A stretch of 64,000 nucleotides of DNA from Drosophila pseudoobscura (lineage: Eukaryota > Arthropoda > Insecta > Diptera > Drosophilidae). Below are positions 1 through 11,954 of the stretch, piece after piece. A program made the translations under genes and the position numbers. The notes beneath the pieces are model-generated. The model was given only the letters and a program-made list of their open reading frames with translations, had not been told where the DNA came from and searched no databases. The stretch's first letter is position 1, and the number at the start of each line of letters is the position of its first letter. The DNA lies in the NCBI RefSeq assembly GCF_009870125.1, contig NC_046680.1, positions 4,836,001-4,900,000 of the forward strand. The letters run 5' to 3'.

Positions 1-476
1 CCCCCTTCCCCTGCTGGATGGAGCGCACTGATTGTGCCCCTGCAACAGAACGGGATGCCGGTGGGGCCGGTTTTTATACGCAGTACGTACCGGTGGGCGC
101 CTGTGTGTGGGAGTGTGTGCGCTTGCCTCGCTCTCCCGCACCACCCTCTCTTACGGTTTTATTTTGATTGCGATGGCGGAAGAAAAAGCAAAAGAGAACG
201 ACAAAAACTTTTCCCGCTTTCAGTTCAAAAACGAACGCAGAACGTGCCACAAGCAAGAGACGACTTTTTGGAGAGCGGAAATCCCGAAAGAACATTTAAC
301 GGAAATTTATTTCGCTGTAAATTCAATTCGGAAAAACAAGCCAAAAGAAAAACGTGAAAGTAAATAAACAAACAGCAAGAGAGGGGAGAGAAACAAACAA
401 CAACAGCAAGGTGAAGAGACCTTCTTGAGCGAATTTTGCAGGTAATTCCAGAAGTCGGTTTTCCAGATCTACAAAC
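1..476 (+). other. upstream region and 5' UTR of lbm
   Basis: No protein-coding exon is supported here. The stretch leads into the lbm start codon and is probably promoter plus 5' untranslated sequence. A TATA-like string sits at about 70-77 and could set a start roughly 30 bases on, but this is only a guess. The 200-430 part is A-rich, as fly 5' UTRs often are. Short open frames in both directions look like chance. Confidence 0.4.
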
Positions 477-2094
477 ATGGGCTGTGCCACGACCAGCGTT
501 AAGATCACCTCCATTATACTGAATGCCATTTTAGGGGTAAGTCATCATTTCCTATAAGGAATACCAATTAGCCATAACAGCAGCAACAGAATCATGTATA
601 GTGCAAGTACATACGAGTATATATGATATATGTACATATATATGTATGTATGAGTATTACATTTGAGCAAGGAAATTAGCATGATGTCATGGGGGACAAG
701 TGAACGCACTTCAAAAGTCCAACAAAAACAGCCTCAAAATGAATTATTTTCAAAAATTATTCCTATATGTACGGACTAGTGTTCGGCGGAGGAGAGCTTC
801 AGAGCATATACTAGCTGAATGTTTTCATTCTACTTCGGGTGTATTTTTAACCGATTTCTGTCGTGTTTGTCAGTCGCGAGCACACCTGAATGATGGCCTC
901 AAGGTGGCAGCCGCCTGACTACCCTGACCACCCTGCCTTCTTCGCTTCCCTCCCTGCGGTTGCCATGGAAAACTTGTTTACGGTTTAGGCCATTCCCAGA
1001 CGGACCCAGCCAGAGCCTTCAATTGTTCCAATTCCGTTCCCGCAGGATGATGATGTCATGCCAATGTACATGTGTATGTGTGTACATACTCGGATAACCC
1101 CGCACTCTGGTTTATAGTTTGACCTATATAGCGAAATCGAATCATACGAAAAACAACAAGAACAAGGGTTGGCCACCCCGAAATGGCAACAGAGAAGGGA
1201 AACAGGGAAGCAGAGAAATCTGGAGCGCGGGGAAATCTTTATCACAGACCAGTCAGGCGAACTTCCCCAAGCGATAAATAATGGACGGGATGGCTGGATG
1301 CCCTTTGTTGCTGGTGTTAATTGTCATACAAATAGATTGCCACTGAAACTGCAATTGGAATTGCATCATCCCGTAATTTATTTCAGCTTCTGGCATTGGG
1401 CTCCATTGGATGGATCGCTTACAATGCGGACACCGAGAGCGAGGAGTTCGTCATCGCCGCCTATGTGGCCTGCTCGCTGATCCTCGTGTTCGCCATGCTG
1501 GGCATCGTGGCGGCCATCCGAGAGTCGGTGGCCCTGACTGCAACGGTAAGGGGCTCAGAGTAATCTCAACAGGAAGTCTCTGAATAAGAATTAATGTTCC
1601 TTTCAATCCCTAGAGTGCCGTGTTCCTGCTGGTACTGGCCATACCGCAGATCGTGAGCACCTGCATGCTGCTGCATCAGTACGAGGTGCAAAGCGGACAG
1701 GAGACGGTGGAGGTGGCTTGGCAGGCCAACAACATGGACGCACTGCAGCAGAAGCACGAGTGCTGTGGCAAGAGCAGCGCCCAGGACTATGTGCATCTTA
1801 ACCAGCTTATCCCGCCCAGCTGCTACGCCGATCTTCAGCAGACCACCGACCACCTCTTTCTAGAGGGCTGCATCGAGAAGGTGCAGAGTTTCTATGAGAG
1901 CGACAAGCAGCGCTTCATCATTGTGTCCTGGGTTCTGGTTGCATTCGAGGTGGGCCTACATCCTCTCTTTTGCCTTCTAAAACTCATATCTAACCGGTTT
2001 CGTCTTTTAATTTCCTTTGCAGTTGCTCTGCTTCGTCCTGGCCGTCTTTCTAGCCATTAGCTTCCGCAACAAGCAGCGCCGCCTGCAGTTCTAG
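477..2094 (+). CDS. lbm: late bloomer, tetraspanin (Tsp42E cluster)
   Basis: Four coding exons give 208 residues: 477-536, 1387-1545, 1614-1949 and 2023-2094, all joined in phase 0 by GT-AG introns. The product is a four-pass membrane protein. The N-terminus MGCATTSVKI carries a juxtamembrane Cys suited to palmitoylation, then TM1, a short loop, TM2 and TM3, then a large extracellular loop with the CCG motif (HECCGKSSAQDY), a PPSCY and an EGC cysteine, then TM4 and a short basic tail. From memory, length and N-terminus match D. melanogaster late bloomer, a motor-neuron tetraspanin that promotes neuromuscular synapse formation. Exon 3 is unusually long because the intron that other members have just before the CCG motif is absent. 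The start is the first ATG giving the family's 20-codon first exon. The symbol comes from recalled sequence and gene order; membership of the family is certain. Confidence 0.88.
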
Positions 2095-2286
2095 GATGGC
2101 CCAGAATCGACCTGATCCCACAGTACAAATGCTTCGGACTTTGGGTCTCTCAAGTAATTCCCGCCTAGGCATTTCATTACAAACATAACAACAACAAAAA
2201 CCAAAGTCATTCATTATTTACTCGTACCTAAACCTTTCCTCTAATTAAGTACATCATATAGTCCAATTATCCATTATAATTATCGA

Positions 2287-2292
2287 AATAAA
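2287..2292 (+). terminator. poly(A) signal of lbm
   Basis: AATAAA about 190 bases after the lbm stop codon, in an AT-rich stretch. It is the first canonical signal downstream. Confidence 0.6.
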
Positions 2293-2299
2293 TGTGTCT

Positions 2300-3009
2300 G
2301 TGTCTGTTTAAAAACGTTTCATCGCTTGGCGTTTGTTTGTTTTCGTAACTTGATGGAAACATTAAGCATACGACGTGAGGCCCCTGTGAGCTTTAAATGC
2401 CGAAATTTTTGGCCAGAGACAGACAACTTGTTGCTGGGAATGCCAAGGCCAGAGTTTGCATAATAATTAGGTAAATGGGTGTCGGGAAATGGCTATAAAT
2501 CCTACAAAGATGTCCTGAAATCCGCTTCCGTATCCCCTCTCCGATATATATGAGAAAGCTTTTGCGCCTCAATACTCCTTAGGTGCGTTGCGGAAGAAAG
2601 CTTTCAAAGCACTGTGACATCATACCACCCAAAAATCTATGACAGAAGCACCGCAACCCCCACCCACACCCACACCACCACCACCGCGCATAAAGCACCC
2701 GACAATAACATTAATAGCAGCAACAAGAACAGCCATGGGATTCGTTGATTTTATACGAGCGGTGGAATCCACCAACTGGCCCTCGGGGGGCGCCATAATT
2801 TCGAATAGAATGCGTCCCATTCAGTCGAACGTCAACGTCTATAGGAAAAGGGCTTGCGTTCAGCTGAGCATTGCCTGGTCGTGTCCCCGCTGGTCACCGC
2901 TTCTAGTTAACTGCGCATCGGAAAAACGAAAAAGGACAGGAAGGACGGATAAAGCGATAAGTAATTGGTGCGTTTATTGATTGTTTATCCTTCTGGAGCG
3001 TCTTGCAAC
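2300..3009. other. intergenic, lbm to Tsp42En
   Basis: About 700 bases between two tandem tetraspanin genes. It contains a CCACC/CACACC-rich run near 2655-2695. No coding exon is supported. Promoter elements of Tsp42En should lie here, but I cannot point to one. Confidence 0.4.
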
Positions 3010-3969
3010 ATGGCCTGTCGCGTGTCGTTTCTGAAAACACTTCTCATCATTCTCAATGTCCTGCTATCGGTGCGTATGCATAATATCTGAGAGGGCTCCT
3101 TCGAAACTGCGTTTCTTTCGACAGCTAATTGGCGTGACACTGATTGCGCTGTCTGTGTATGAGCTGAACAGCTCCACGCCAGGCACCTTCGAGCACATTG
3201 CCATCGTCATCCAGATCTTTGTGGGCTCCTTCGTCATACTGACCTCGTTCCTTGGCTGCTTTGCCACGGCCCGGGTCTCGCTGGGACTCGTTTGGACTGT
3301 AAATAAAGGCTCCTTAAGCAATGATCACATCTGACATTATCTTTCCCTTCCTCCCAGTATGTGATCTGCCTCTTGATCCTGCTCTGCCTGCAGATCTACA
3401 TCATTGCTGCAGCCCACTCAACGAACTATGTGGAGAGGTCGCGGAGCGAGTTCCTGGCCCTCTGGTCAGATCCCAGAACTAATGTCGAGCGCCTCTCCCT
3501 CATCGAGCAGAAGGTGAGTGGGGAGAAGTGTCCCTAAACGAACTCACACATGAAATGGAATTGGATTCCCTTTCAGTACTCGTGCTGTGGTCAGGTCGGT
3601 GCCCATGATTACATACTGCTCGGCAGGGGAATACCCACGAACTGCTACAGGAACTTCGACAGGCAGCAGGACAACCTCTTCATCGAGGGCTGTCTGGCGG
3701 CTGTCCAGGCCCATGCCAACGACAACGTGGCCATCGGTCTCGTCATCAAGTGGCTGCTGTTGGTGGTAGAGGTGAGTCTCTTGTCAGCCTCGATTATAAA
3801 TTACATGGGGCTTAGCAAGTCAAGGGCGGGCCGGAAATAGCTTCCAGGCCAGATATAGATGGGTTTTCTAATCAAATTTTCCAATACCATCACACAGTTC
3901 GCCGCCCTGGGAGCCGCTACACACTTGGGCATCACGGTGCGCAACAAATTGCGGCGCGAGAGATTCTAA
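3010..3969 (+). CDS. Tsp42En: tetraspanin, probable Tsp42En
   Basis: Five coding exons: 3010-3069, 3125-3298, 3358-3513, 3577-3771 and 3898-3969; 218 residues, every junction phase 0. The protein begins MACRVSFLKTLLIILNVLLS. It has TM1, TM2 and TM3 with the usual short loops, and a large extracellular loop starting after residue 130 with YSCCGQVGAHDY, a TNCY and an EGC cysteine (the CCG plus two partner cysteines of a four-cysteine tetraspanin loop). TM4 follows, with an arginine-rich tail ending RRERF. The first 20 codons lie alone on exon 1, as in most cluster members. It lies head to tail between lbm and the Tsp42Eo-like gene, which is the known cluster order; the symbol rests on that order and on length. 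Function is not known in detail; the family organises membrane microdomains. Confidence 0.82.
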
Positions 3970-4099
3970 CAGGTTTCCCGAATGGCGATGCACCTGCCCC
4001 AGCCATGGCCTGGAACCGATGGGAGCAAACAAACCCATAACAAACACTTCTGTACGCCAGCCACCCCCCGTGGATCTGGAATAGGCAGCAAATACGTAG

Positions 4100-4105
4100 A
4101 ATAAA
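4100..4105 (+). terminator. poly(A) signal of Tsp42En
   Basis: AATAAA about 130 bases past the stop codon. Confidence 0.6.
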
Positions 4106-4109
4106 TAAT

Positions 4110-4662
4110 AAGAACAACCAGAAATATTCGATTAATTTTATTTTTGCCAACTATATGCGGAATATCAGAGATGCGACTAAGTAGATAGATGTACGAGTAC
4201 GAGTATATGTCTGCCTATAAAGACGCAAATAAAAATATAAATCTCGGCCACTCGTCGGGACGCGCGTGGGAAAGAAGATGAGCGCCGGACTCTACGAGTA
4301 ACGACCGGCACACACAAAATACCGAGGCGGAGACCAAGACGGACCCCAACCCGGACGCGGACACGGCACGGACAGCTACTCAGCGGATTTGTAAACATTT
4401 CGCTGCTTCTTAGTGATCGTTTTTTGGGTTTTGGCTTTATTTTGCTTTGGGCTGAACGAGTTCTCTTCGCGGCAGCCGAAGGCATTAACAGTTTGGGTCA
4501 CAAGCGGCGCGCGTCGGAAACAGTCGGACGCGAGTGGAAAACGAATTTCCCCCGAGAGAAAAGCGTGTGCAGCTGGAGTCGCAGTGTTGTGCCTTCACAG
4601 TGTTGAAAATATAATTATTATAGCTCGTACGAGGGTGATATATTGGTAATAGAGGTGTCAGA
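4110..4662 (+). other. intergenic and 5' UTR before Tsp42Eo
   Basis: About 550 bases with no supported coding exon. The 4250-4660 part is GC-richer with A-rich ends and probably holds the promoter and 5' UTR of the next tetraspanin. Confidence 0.35.
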
Positions 4663-6186
4663 ATGCCAACCATTCGCGTGTGCCTGCAATGGACTGCGGT
4701 GGTCTTCAATACAATTACTTTGGTAAGAGTTTCGTCGCTCCACACGGCGCATGAGTTATTTACGATCACAAATTTTCGTGTGCAAGCAATTGAAATACAT
4801 AAATTAAGTGCTAAGCAGTGGCATGTAGTAAATCATTTCATTGAGAATAAATATGTACTATGTTCCGCTCATTGACTCACACGGCGAATGAGTAATGGAT
4901 TGTATTGTATCCGAGTTCATCTCGGCCGTCGGCCGTCAAAGCGAAATCATTTAATTTCTTACATTTTGTGGCATTTTTCATTGTCGAATGTAATTTTTTT
5001 CGTTTTGGGCTGCCGCTGCCTGTGTAGATGGCCAATTTGGCAGCAAACAAATCCCACTCCATTCCGAATTTTCCATTTCTGCCAGACAACATGTCACTTG
5101 GCGTTCATTTTTCCTCATTTTGCGTTTGTGGTTCCTTTGGCACATTTGAAACGAAAGAAATCGGAGAGAGATCTGTGTATATGCCATTTAAAAATAAAGC
5201 CCAAAGTAATTCAATTTATTTTTATGCCAATATTTTCTTTTATTTTGTATTTTCGCTTCTCTCGCGCTCCGATGACGTCGCCTACATAGCGAACTTTTGT
5301 CTCTAAAGATTTTTTTTCTATTTTGTTTGGCCATTTCACGGCCCATTAACAAATAGTTAATGTGCATATATATTTATTTTTAATCATCATCTAGATCATC
5401 GGCATCCTGGCCGCCCTGGCCGGTGTCTACGAGCTGGATAGGTATGACGAGGGTTCCGCCGAGCATCTGCAAAAGTTCGTGCAGCTGGGCATGGCGGGGA
5501 CTCTGATTTTGGCAGCCTTTATTGGATGCCTCGGCGCTTTCCTGGGCTCCATCAAGGTCCTGGTAGTGGTGAGTATCAGCTGTCCTAGGCTTCAATACAA
5601 AAAGTCAACTGCAAGCGGAACAAGTTTTAGCACCTGACTCTGTTGGGAATCCTGATTGTGTCGCACATCTGGAAGCTCTCCCACTACAACGAGAACAAGC
5701 AGCTGGACGCCACCGAGGTCTACGTCATGGCCCTGTGGATGGAGGAGCTAGTCCATCAGGGCGCCATTCAGCAGCTGCAGCGAGAGGTGAGTTGTTGATT
5801 GTATACCCATCTGGGAAAACTCTTCTGACGGTCTAATTTCCATGAATTTAGTTCGAATGCTGCGGCAACAAGGGGTTCGGGGACTACACGAGCCTGAACA
5901 TCAAGGTGCCCTCCAGCTGTTTCCATACCAGGGACGGCCTTCACGCCCTGCATCCCTATGCGGAGGGCTGCATGGCGGCCGTGAAGCGAGCCTTCCTCCA
6001 GATCTACCGCTATGAGAAGTGGGCCCACTGTGGACTCATTGGCTACGAGGTATTCACTGCACGATACTCTCGGCCCCGATTATTAATTAATACTTCCCTT
6101 TCTGTCTCTTGCAGCTTGTGGGCATCATATTGGGCATCACGCTATGCTGTCAGCTGACCAACAAGACACGCCGATATGCCTACTGA
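4663..6186 (+). CDS. Tsp42Eo: tetraspanin, probable Tsp42Eo
   Basis: Five coding exons: 4663-4722, 5395-5568, 5631-5786, 5852-6049 and 6115-6186; 219 residues, all phase 0. It starts MPTIRVCLQWTAVVFNTITL, so the family's MGC-type N-terminus is replaced, with the Cys at position 7. It has four membrane segments, the CCG motif in FECCGNKGFGDY, further loop cysteines in SSCF and EGC, and a short tail NKTRRYAY. Intron 1 is long (4723-5394, 672 bases) and is the only sizeable intron; it shows no coding potential of its own and could hold an enhancer. The gene converges on Tsp42Ep with only 92 bases between the two stop codons. The symbol comes from gene order and length. Confidence 0.82.
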
Positions 6187-6238
6187 TCCACACACACTTA
6201 TTCATACTCGCACAGAAGCATTTGCAACATAGTCACAT

Positions 6239-6244
6239 AATAAA
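6239..6244 (+). terminator. poly(A) signal of Tsp42Eo
   Basis: AATAAA 52 bases after the Tsp42Eo stop and only 35 bases from the last base of the oppositely oriented Tsp42Ep coding region, so the two 3' UTRs must meet or overlap. Confidence 0.6.
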
Positions 6245-6278
6245 ACATAATGAACGAAACATTTGATAAAATCTAACA

Positions 6279-7214
6279 TCAGACATCGGCATCATTCAGC
6301 AGCTGTGCCCGTGAGCCGGTTACATGGTTGGAGCGCGGCTCTCGTCTAACACCAGGCGGCACTTGGCGATGGGCGAGACGCTGTCGCTGGCGCAGCTTGA
6401 AGAGCACGACACTCAGGGCGGTTGTCTGCAGCAGAATAAAGATCTATGGGAGGAGTACAGAGGCAGTGTTATTTGTCTGACAGCTGCAGTCAATTGCCCA
6501 CCTCAAGGCCAACGATGGACCACATGAAGAGCTTATCGCGATGCTGTATATAGCGCTGGCTGTTGCTCAAAGTCTCCAGGCAGCCGCGCGGATAGACATG
6601 CTTCTGCTGGTAGGTGTCATTGGAAGTGGCCTGATAACAGCTCGCGGGTACCAGCAAATGCAACTGCCTGTAGTCGTCTGAATTGTTGTAGCCGCAGCAA
6701 TGCTGTGTGGCCTCGTACTGATGCATTAGCTCCGGTCGACTGTCCAGGCCATGCCAGGCCAGCTCCAGCTGGTGCCAGGCACTGTCGGTAGCTATATGCG
6801 ACGGATTGTTGTAGTGATGCAGCTGCAGGTACTCCGCACCCAGGCAAATCAGTATAAACAGTGTGAACTGCAGGCGAATAGTTATTTCAGTTGGGTTTCT
6901 GGCGGATCTTAAGGGTACTTACGATTAAATTGACACACAAGAGATTGCAGATCAGGCCGTAGCAGCCGAACATTACGATCATGCAGATTGTTCCCCCAAG
7001 AACCAAGCTTTTTACGAAGTACGTGTGCTCCGGCGTATTGGGCTCTGCTGCCTGGAGGCCCAGTCCTGCCCCGCACATAACACCAATGCCCAGCAGCTGG
7101 GGGAGAAGAGAATATCTTAGTCAGAAATAAATATGTGTAGATTCAGTAGCTTACCATATAGAGCAGATTTGCGAGCAGGCCCGAAAGCTTGATTGTGTTG
7201 TAGCAGCGGTTCAT
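6279..7214 (-). CDS. Tsp42Ep: tetraspanin, probable Tsp42Ep
   Basis: Four coding exons on the minus strand: 7214-7155, 7096-6923, 6867-6502 and 6443-6279; about 254 residues, phase 0 throughout. Begins MNRCYNTIKLSGLLANLLYM. It has four membrane segments; the large loop contains HCCGYNNSDDYRQL, a PASCY and a RGC cysteine. As in lbm, the intron that usually precedes the CCG motif is missing, so exon 3 encodes 122 residues. The C-terminal tail is longer than in its neighbours and rich in arginine and glutamine after TM4, reaching a stop at 6279-6281. It is convergent with Tsp42Eo. The ATG at 7214 was chosen because it gives the conserved 20-codon first exon; an upstream in-frame ATG exists but adds unrelated sequence. 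Confidence 0.8.
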
Positions 7215-7778
7215 GGCGAGAATGCTGGAATCTCGAGCAGATGCGCCGAATTTAAGCAATTTGCAATCTATACAAGAGGCAAGCGATAAGCCAGAACAAA
7301 AACTCGTAAAGGAAAAAGTGCAGCGACACTTTCTACAATCAGAGGGTTTATTCAAGTGACATATACAAGTGTTCGATGGTAGTAAGTACTTCCGTACTTC
7401 TGTACAGCTAAAAATTGTCTAAAAACTTGCTTAATAAATATGACATAGACATAGGATACGAGTAGATCTAAAGTTCTATCGCGTCGCAATATGGCTCGAG
7501 AGAAAAACAAACTCTCGAGCGTATTTGGATACATAAAATGTTTCACAAACAATCCTGTGGGTCTGTATTGTGGTTCGGGTGAACCACCCCGGTGGTGGTG
7601 GTGTTAATCTGAATATGTCGGCTATTTGTGTTGGTTTGTTACATGTTTAAATAAAGAACACAACGAGTGGCGCCCCGTTCAAAAATTTCAATAAATATCA
7701 CATTGTGTTAAAAGAGTTGCTGGCAGGGTAATTGGATCATGTCCTGGCATTCCTAGCTCTTCCATTCCATTCCTCGTC
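7215..7778. other. intergenic, Tsp42Ep to Pgant3
   Basis: About 560 bases between the Tsp42Ep start and the Pgant3 stop, both on the minus strand. It must hold the Tsp42Ep promoter and the Pgant3 3' UTR. A self-complementary GGTTCGGGTGAACC lies near 7575. No coding exon is supported. Confidence 0.35.
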
Positions 7779-10455
7779 CTATAAACGCCATGGCAGTGGG
7801 ATGAAACCCCACTTCTGTGTGATATCCTTGAAGTCGCACTGCATGCAGAGCACCACCTTCTCCTGCTTCTGAAGTCGTGCATTTGTAGCCGCCTTGAGTG
7901 TGAGGCACAGCTTAGTGTCCCGATGCGAGATTTGCTGGGTCTGCGGGCAGTAGAAAAAGGATTAGTAGGTATAAACAGCATTGCTTCATTCGCTTTAGTC
8001 CACTCACATCCATGTCGTAATTCCAAAGCTGGCTGGCATCACCGGCGCACTGAGTCAGCATCACGTTTGAGGTAGTGGCATTGCGGTTCTTAAGAAGCTT
8101 GATCACTCCCTGTTTGGGTGGGCGGTAGGCCAGGCAGATGTTGTCATTGGTCATAATCTGTCCCTTGGGGGTGATCACGAACATGTCCATGGTCTGGGCA
8201 TGCGACGTGCAGTCGCCCACTGTGACGGGTTGTAGAGAGGAACGCGGCGCAACCTCCTTCAGTGGACGCAGACACTTGTCCCGCTCTAGATCGATCAGAG
8301 ACATAAACTCCTCCGACTTGCTTTCTATCTCCTCGAAGGCACGCTTCCATTCCCGTGACAGGGCACGTCCCGGAAGATTCTTCATGTGCTTGCTGTAGGC
8401 CTGGGCGCACTCCGTCTCTCCATCCAGCCAGATTATCTTGCCGAAGAAGCGATCGGGTGCTGGGAAGAAGTGTTCCGGCCAAATGTTCTCCAAGTACCAG
8501 GCAAACGACTTGCACTGCAGCTTCTCCCGCAGAGCCACGCGTTCCGTTACGTTAACTTTATCCTTGACACTCAGCGATAGTCCAGAAGTATACAGCATGA
8601 CGAAGTACTGCCAGTCGTCCATCCAGACGGTGGCAGCCCTAGCCAAATTGTCTGTGAGCACCTCGCTCATGCCGCCAGGAAACGTGTAGGGCGTACTACT
8701 GCGAAATACGTGACCCACGTGGGAGCAGGGGCTGATCTCAACCCTTCCGCCGCATTGCCAGATCCTGAAGGACATCTCGACATTTTCTCCGCCCCAAACA
8801 CGCATGTTGCTGTCGTATGATCCCATTTCATAGAAGTAGTTGCGATCTATGGCGAACAGACCGCCAGCCATGCCAGGAGTAGCTATGGGGGCCGTGGAGT
8901 CCTTGGCTGTGATTTCCGTAGTCTGGCGTTTCCTCTCCGAAGAGAACCAGCGGAAGCTCAGCTGCCAGTTAAAGCCTCCCCAATGGTTCTCAAACGTCTT
9001 CGTGTAGCTGAAGTTGTCGTCGGATATTATGTCGATCACTGGACAGATGACCACATTGCGTGCCTCCTTAATGCGCGCCAACAGGGGCTCCAGCCAGCCA
9101 CGCGAGCATTCGCAGTGGGCATCCAAGAAGGTTAGTACATCTCCGCGGGCATGTTCGGCACCCAGGAGGCGAGCGGGAACCAAACCGCTGCGCTTTTTCA
9201 TGCGGTAGATCCGAGTGGGCACCGTCAGAACCCGTATATAGCTCTCCAGCTGACGCTTCAGATAAGCTGCGAAAGAGAAAACCAAAATTGGTGTTATTCG
9301 GTCTTCTGGACTACCGAGAGCCTTGCTTACAGCGCTCGCTGGCATCGTCAACCAAAATGATTTCCTTGAGCAAATGGCGGGGCGAGCGGTTGATGACGCT
9401 GGTTATGGTACGAAGCAGGACGGACCAGGCCTCGTTATGGAACACAATGATCACCGAAGTGCTGGGCAAGCCACTGTCATACTTCTTGTCGCGGCATCTA
9501 CAACGAAAGTACTGTCTTAGATGGAGAGCATTCCCTTGAGGGCAGGTCGCACTCACTCCGGGGTACGATAGTCCTTGAGAGTGCGATTGAGGGGAATACG
9601 ATCGCTGGCCAGCAGGTTGAAGCTGTTCAAGCGAAAGAAGCGCTGCATACGAAAGCGGTCGCGGGGCGGTACAACAACGGGTCGCCCGTCGGCTCCCTCG
9701 CCAGGGACAGGCTTGAACTGGTTGATGTTGTAATCGTCTGCCAATGAATAGATTTATACATTCATTTATTTATTTATGTCTGCATATTGTGACATTGGTG
9801 ATGAGAGATGCTTGATGTCTACTCACCTGCAGTCATGTTGCCGAAGATGTCTCCCTTGCCAATATAATGGGCCACGATACTTTTATGCGGCCAGAGGGAG
9901 CGACGTTTCGGCGGCGGTTTCGGATGACTTTGCAAGAAACCCATTAAAGCACCAGCCCATCCAATGCGATCCGATTCGATACGCGGCAATCCGAGGGCAA
10001 GTGATCCACAAAGGCATAGACAAAGATGTGACAATGGTATTAAATTTAGCATTTTACAATAACTCGAATCACGCGAGGCGATGGCAAAACAAACAAGAAG
10101 AAATGCAAAGTGGTTTGAAGACCGAACACCAAAACACCGAAAACCGAAAGTCGAGGCGACCCGCTCGAGTGGAACAACAACAGCCAGTCACTTGCAACAT
10201 GGCCAGACGTGGGCTCCAAAGGAAATTATGCAATGCCAGCCGGAGGAGGAGGTGGCATAGAGGTCTGCTGCACTCCATCCTAAATGATTATTTTTTTGGT
10301 GTCGTTGTGTTGGTTACTCACCGCAGCTCTGAATCAGCGGTTTGTATGCTTGCCACATATAAGTTAATGCTAATTGCAAACATGAAGAATGCAAAGAACA
10401 GTAGGAACAGATAGAGGAGCCACAGTTTCTTTAATTGTTGAAAGCGCAGACCCAT
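7779..10455 (-). CDS. Pgant3: polypeptide N-acetylgalactosaminyltransferase, Pgant3
   Basis: Six coding exons: 10455-10322, 9927-9827, 9737-9557, 9497-9331, 9266-8008 and 7940-7779; all frames close and total 667 residues, the length I recall for D. melanogaster PGANT3. It transfers GalNAc from UDP-GalNAc to Ser/Thr of secreted proteins, the first step of mucin-type O-glycosylation, in the Golgi lumen. Parts in order: short cytosolic end, signal-anchor helix (about residues 12-32), stem, GT27 catalytic domain from about residue 140 with the metal-binding DAH near 243-245, a HVGH motif near 378, the Gal/GalNAc-T motif WGGENVEMS near 352, then a ricin-type lectin domain from about 525 to the end. 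PGANT3 is known to affect integrin-dependent adhesion in the wing. Nothing looks broken. The symbol rests on length, N-terminus and location beside Tsp42Ep. Confidence 0.88.
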
Positions 10456-11954
10456 CGTTAATGTTGCTGTTCTTGTTGTAGTTCTCCGTGAATTGATTGT
10501 CTTCTACTACCACTGCTGCTACTGCGGCTGGTGCTTCTGGGCCTAAAGCGTGTTAATGACCGCTGTCCGTCTTCAGCTTGAGATGTGATCGCCAGCACTG
10601 TTTGGTGCCAACTAATCAAGTTATTTGTTGTTGGCCAAGTCAATACCCTACGATCCGGAACCCGACATGCACCCCTCGCTGGACGCAAATTGTGGCGCTG
10701 GAACAATTCGGCCGCTTTCAAATACGCGCCGCGTACGCGTTCCAATTTGCAAACTGTGCTGATTATGGCTTATGAATACATTTCGCTTGTTCTCGGATGG
10801 CATTTGTTTACTTAGAAATTACGGCAAATACGTTGACCAAAACATTCCTTCAGTGTGACCGCGGACCCATTGATAAAGTATACCGACTGACATTCAAAAA
10901 TACACCAAAATATACCGTCCCATTTTCAAAATATACCGTAAATATACCGACGAGTTCAAGATATATTTTACGTATTACTCGTTTTTGATATTCCATGGAA
11001 TATTACAAGCTATATAGAACCCTCAGCCCTGCCCACATAATTTTAACCGATTAATAAATCAATTTACCACTTGACTGGACTAATTTAAATACTTGCTTTT
11101 ATTGGATTTTGTCTAAAAATAGGTTTCAGCAAAAAAGGTCAAGCAAATAAAACGTAATAGAAAAAGATTTCCTACTGATCAATTTGGATATTCCGTTGAA
11201 TAATGATGGCTAATCAAGACTTTTAGCTCTGCCTATATAATTTTAAGCCATTGATGAATACAGGATTATTTTCAATACATTGAAAATACAGGATTAGCTA
11301 CTTTTAAATACTACCTTTTATTGTATTGTGTCTTGAAACAAGGTTTAAACAAAAAGTGTTAAGAAAAAAACAGCCCCAGTGTTGTCAAATAAATGTTGCT
11401 GGTATTTGAAGACTTGTTGCTTATCAACCGGAGTGTATGGGGTCATTTTATACCCTATTTCTTTAATATTTTGTTTGATTTGTAGATAATGTTACAGTTC
11501 AAACTGTTTTTAAAACGCAATTAATAAACGTTAAATTAGACTTTTAGACTGATTAGTGATTAGTTTCCTGGGTAAATCTTGATCCCGATGCTAATTCTTG
11601 ATCTCCATAAAAAGACAATCAAGTGCGAAATATCTTTGTGATAGATTAAAAACAGATACTGACTAGTTTCTGGCATCACTGAAACCTGGGATGACAAACA
11701 TACCCTTAATTCAATAATATTCTTTTTCCTAGGGTATGCAGAATGGTGCCCATGTTCCGGGGCTCGATTTTTCGGCATATGAGTCAGGCCCACCAGTCTG
11801 CTGCAACATTTGTGCATGGAACATTTTTGATGATTTTTAATGTCCGATAGAAAAAATAGCGTCGTTACCGTTTCAAACCGCTACACTACACCAAAATCGG
11901 TTCCGTTAATGTGCGATATATTTAAACAATAAATTACATATTAAAAGTATCTAA
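10456..11954. other. intergenic, upstream of Pgant3
   Basis: About 1.5 kb upstream of the Pgant3 start. The first 300 bases hold CTGCTGCTAC-type runs and probably the promoter and 5' UTR. From about 10860 the sequence is AT-rich and low in complexity, with the short phrase 'ataccg' repeated near 10880-10950. No gene is seen. Confidence 0.35.

Noticed and set aside
7640-7690. AATAAAG followed by TGGCGCC, like an LTR end with primer-binding site
   Set aside because: No partner LTR, target duplication or internal coding sequence nearby; more likely a chance match within the intergenic DNA.
8008-8236. Pgant9, with its known alternative lectin exons
   Set aside because: Only one lectin exon set is present, and the 667-residue length and N-terminus fit Pgant3 better.
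9776-10414. 212-codon plus-strand frame
   Set aside because: It runs antisense across Pgant3 exons 1 and 2 and their intron; the minus-strand exons have clear splice signals and family motifs.
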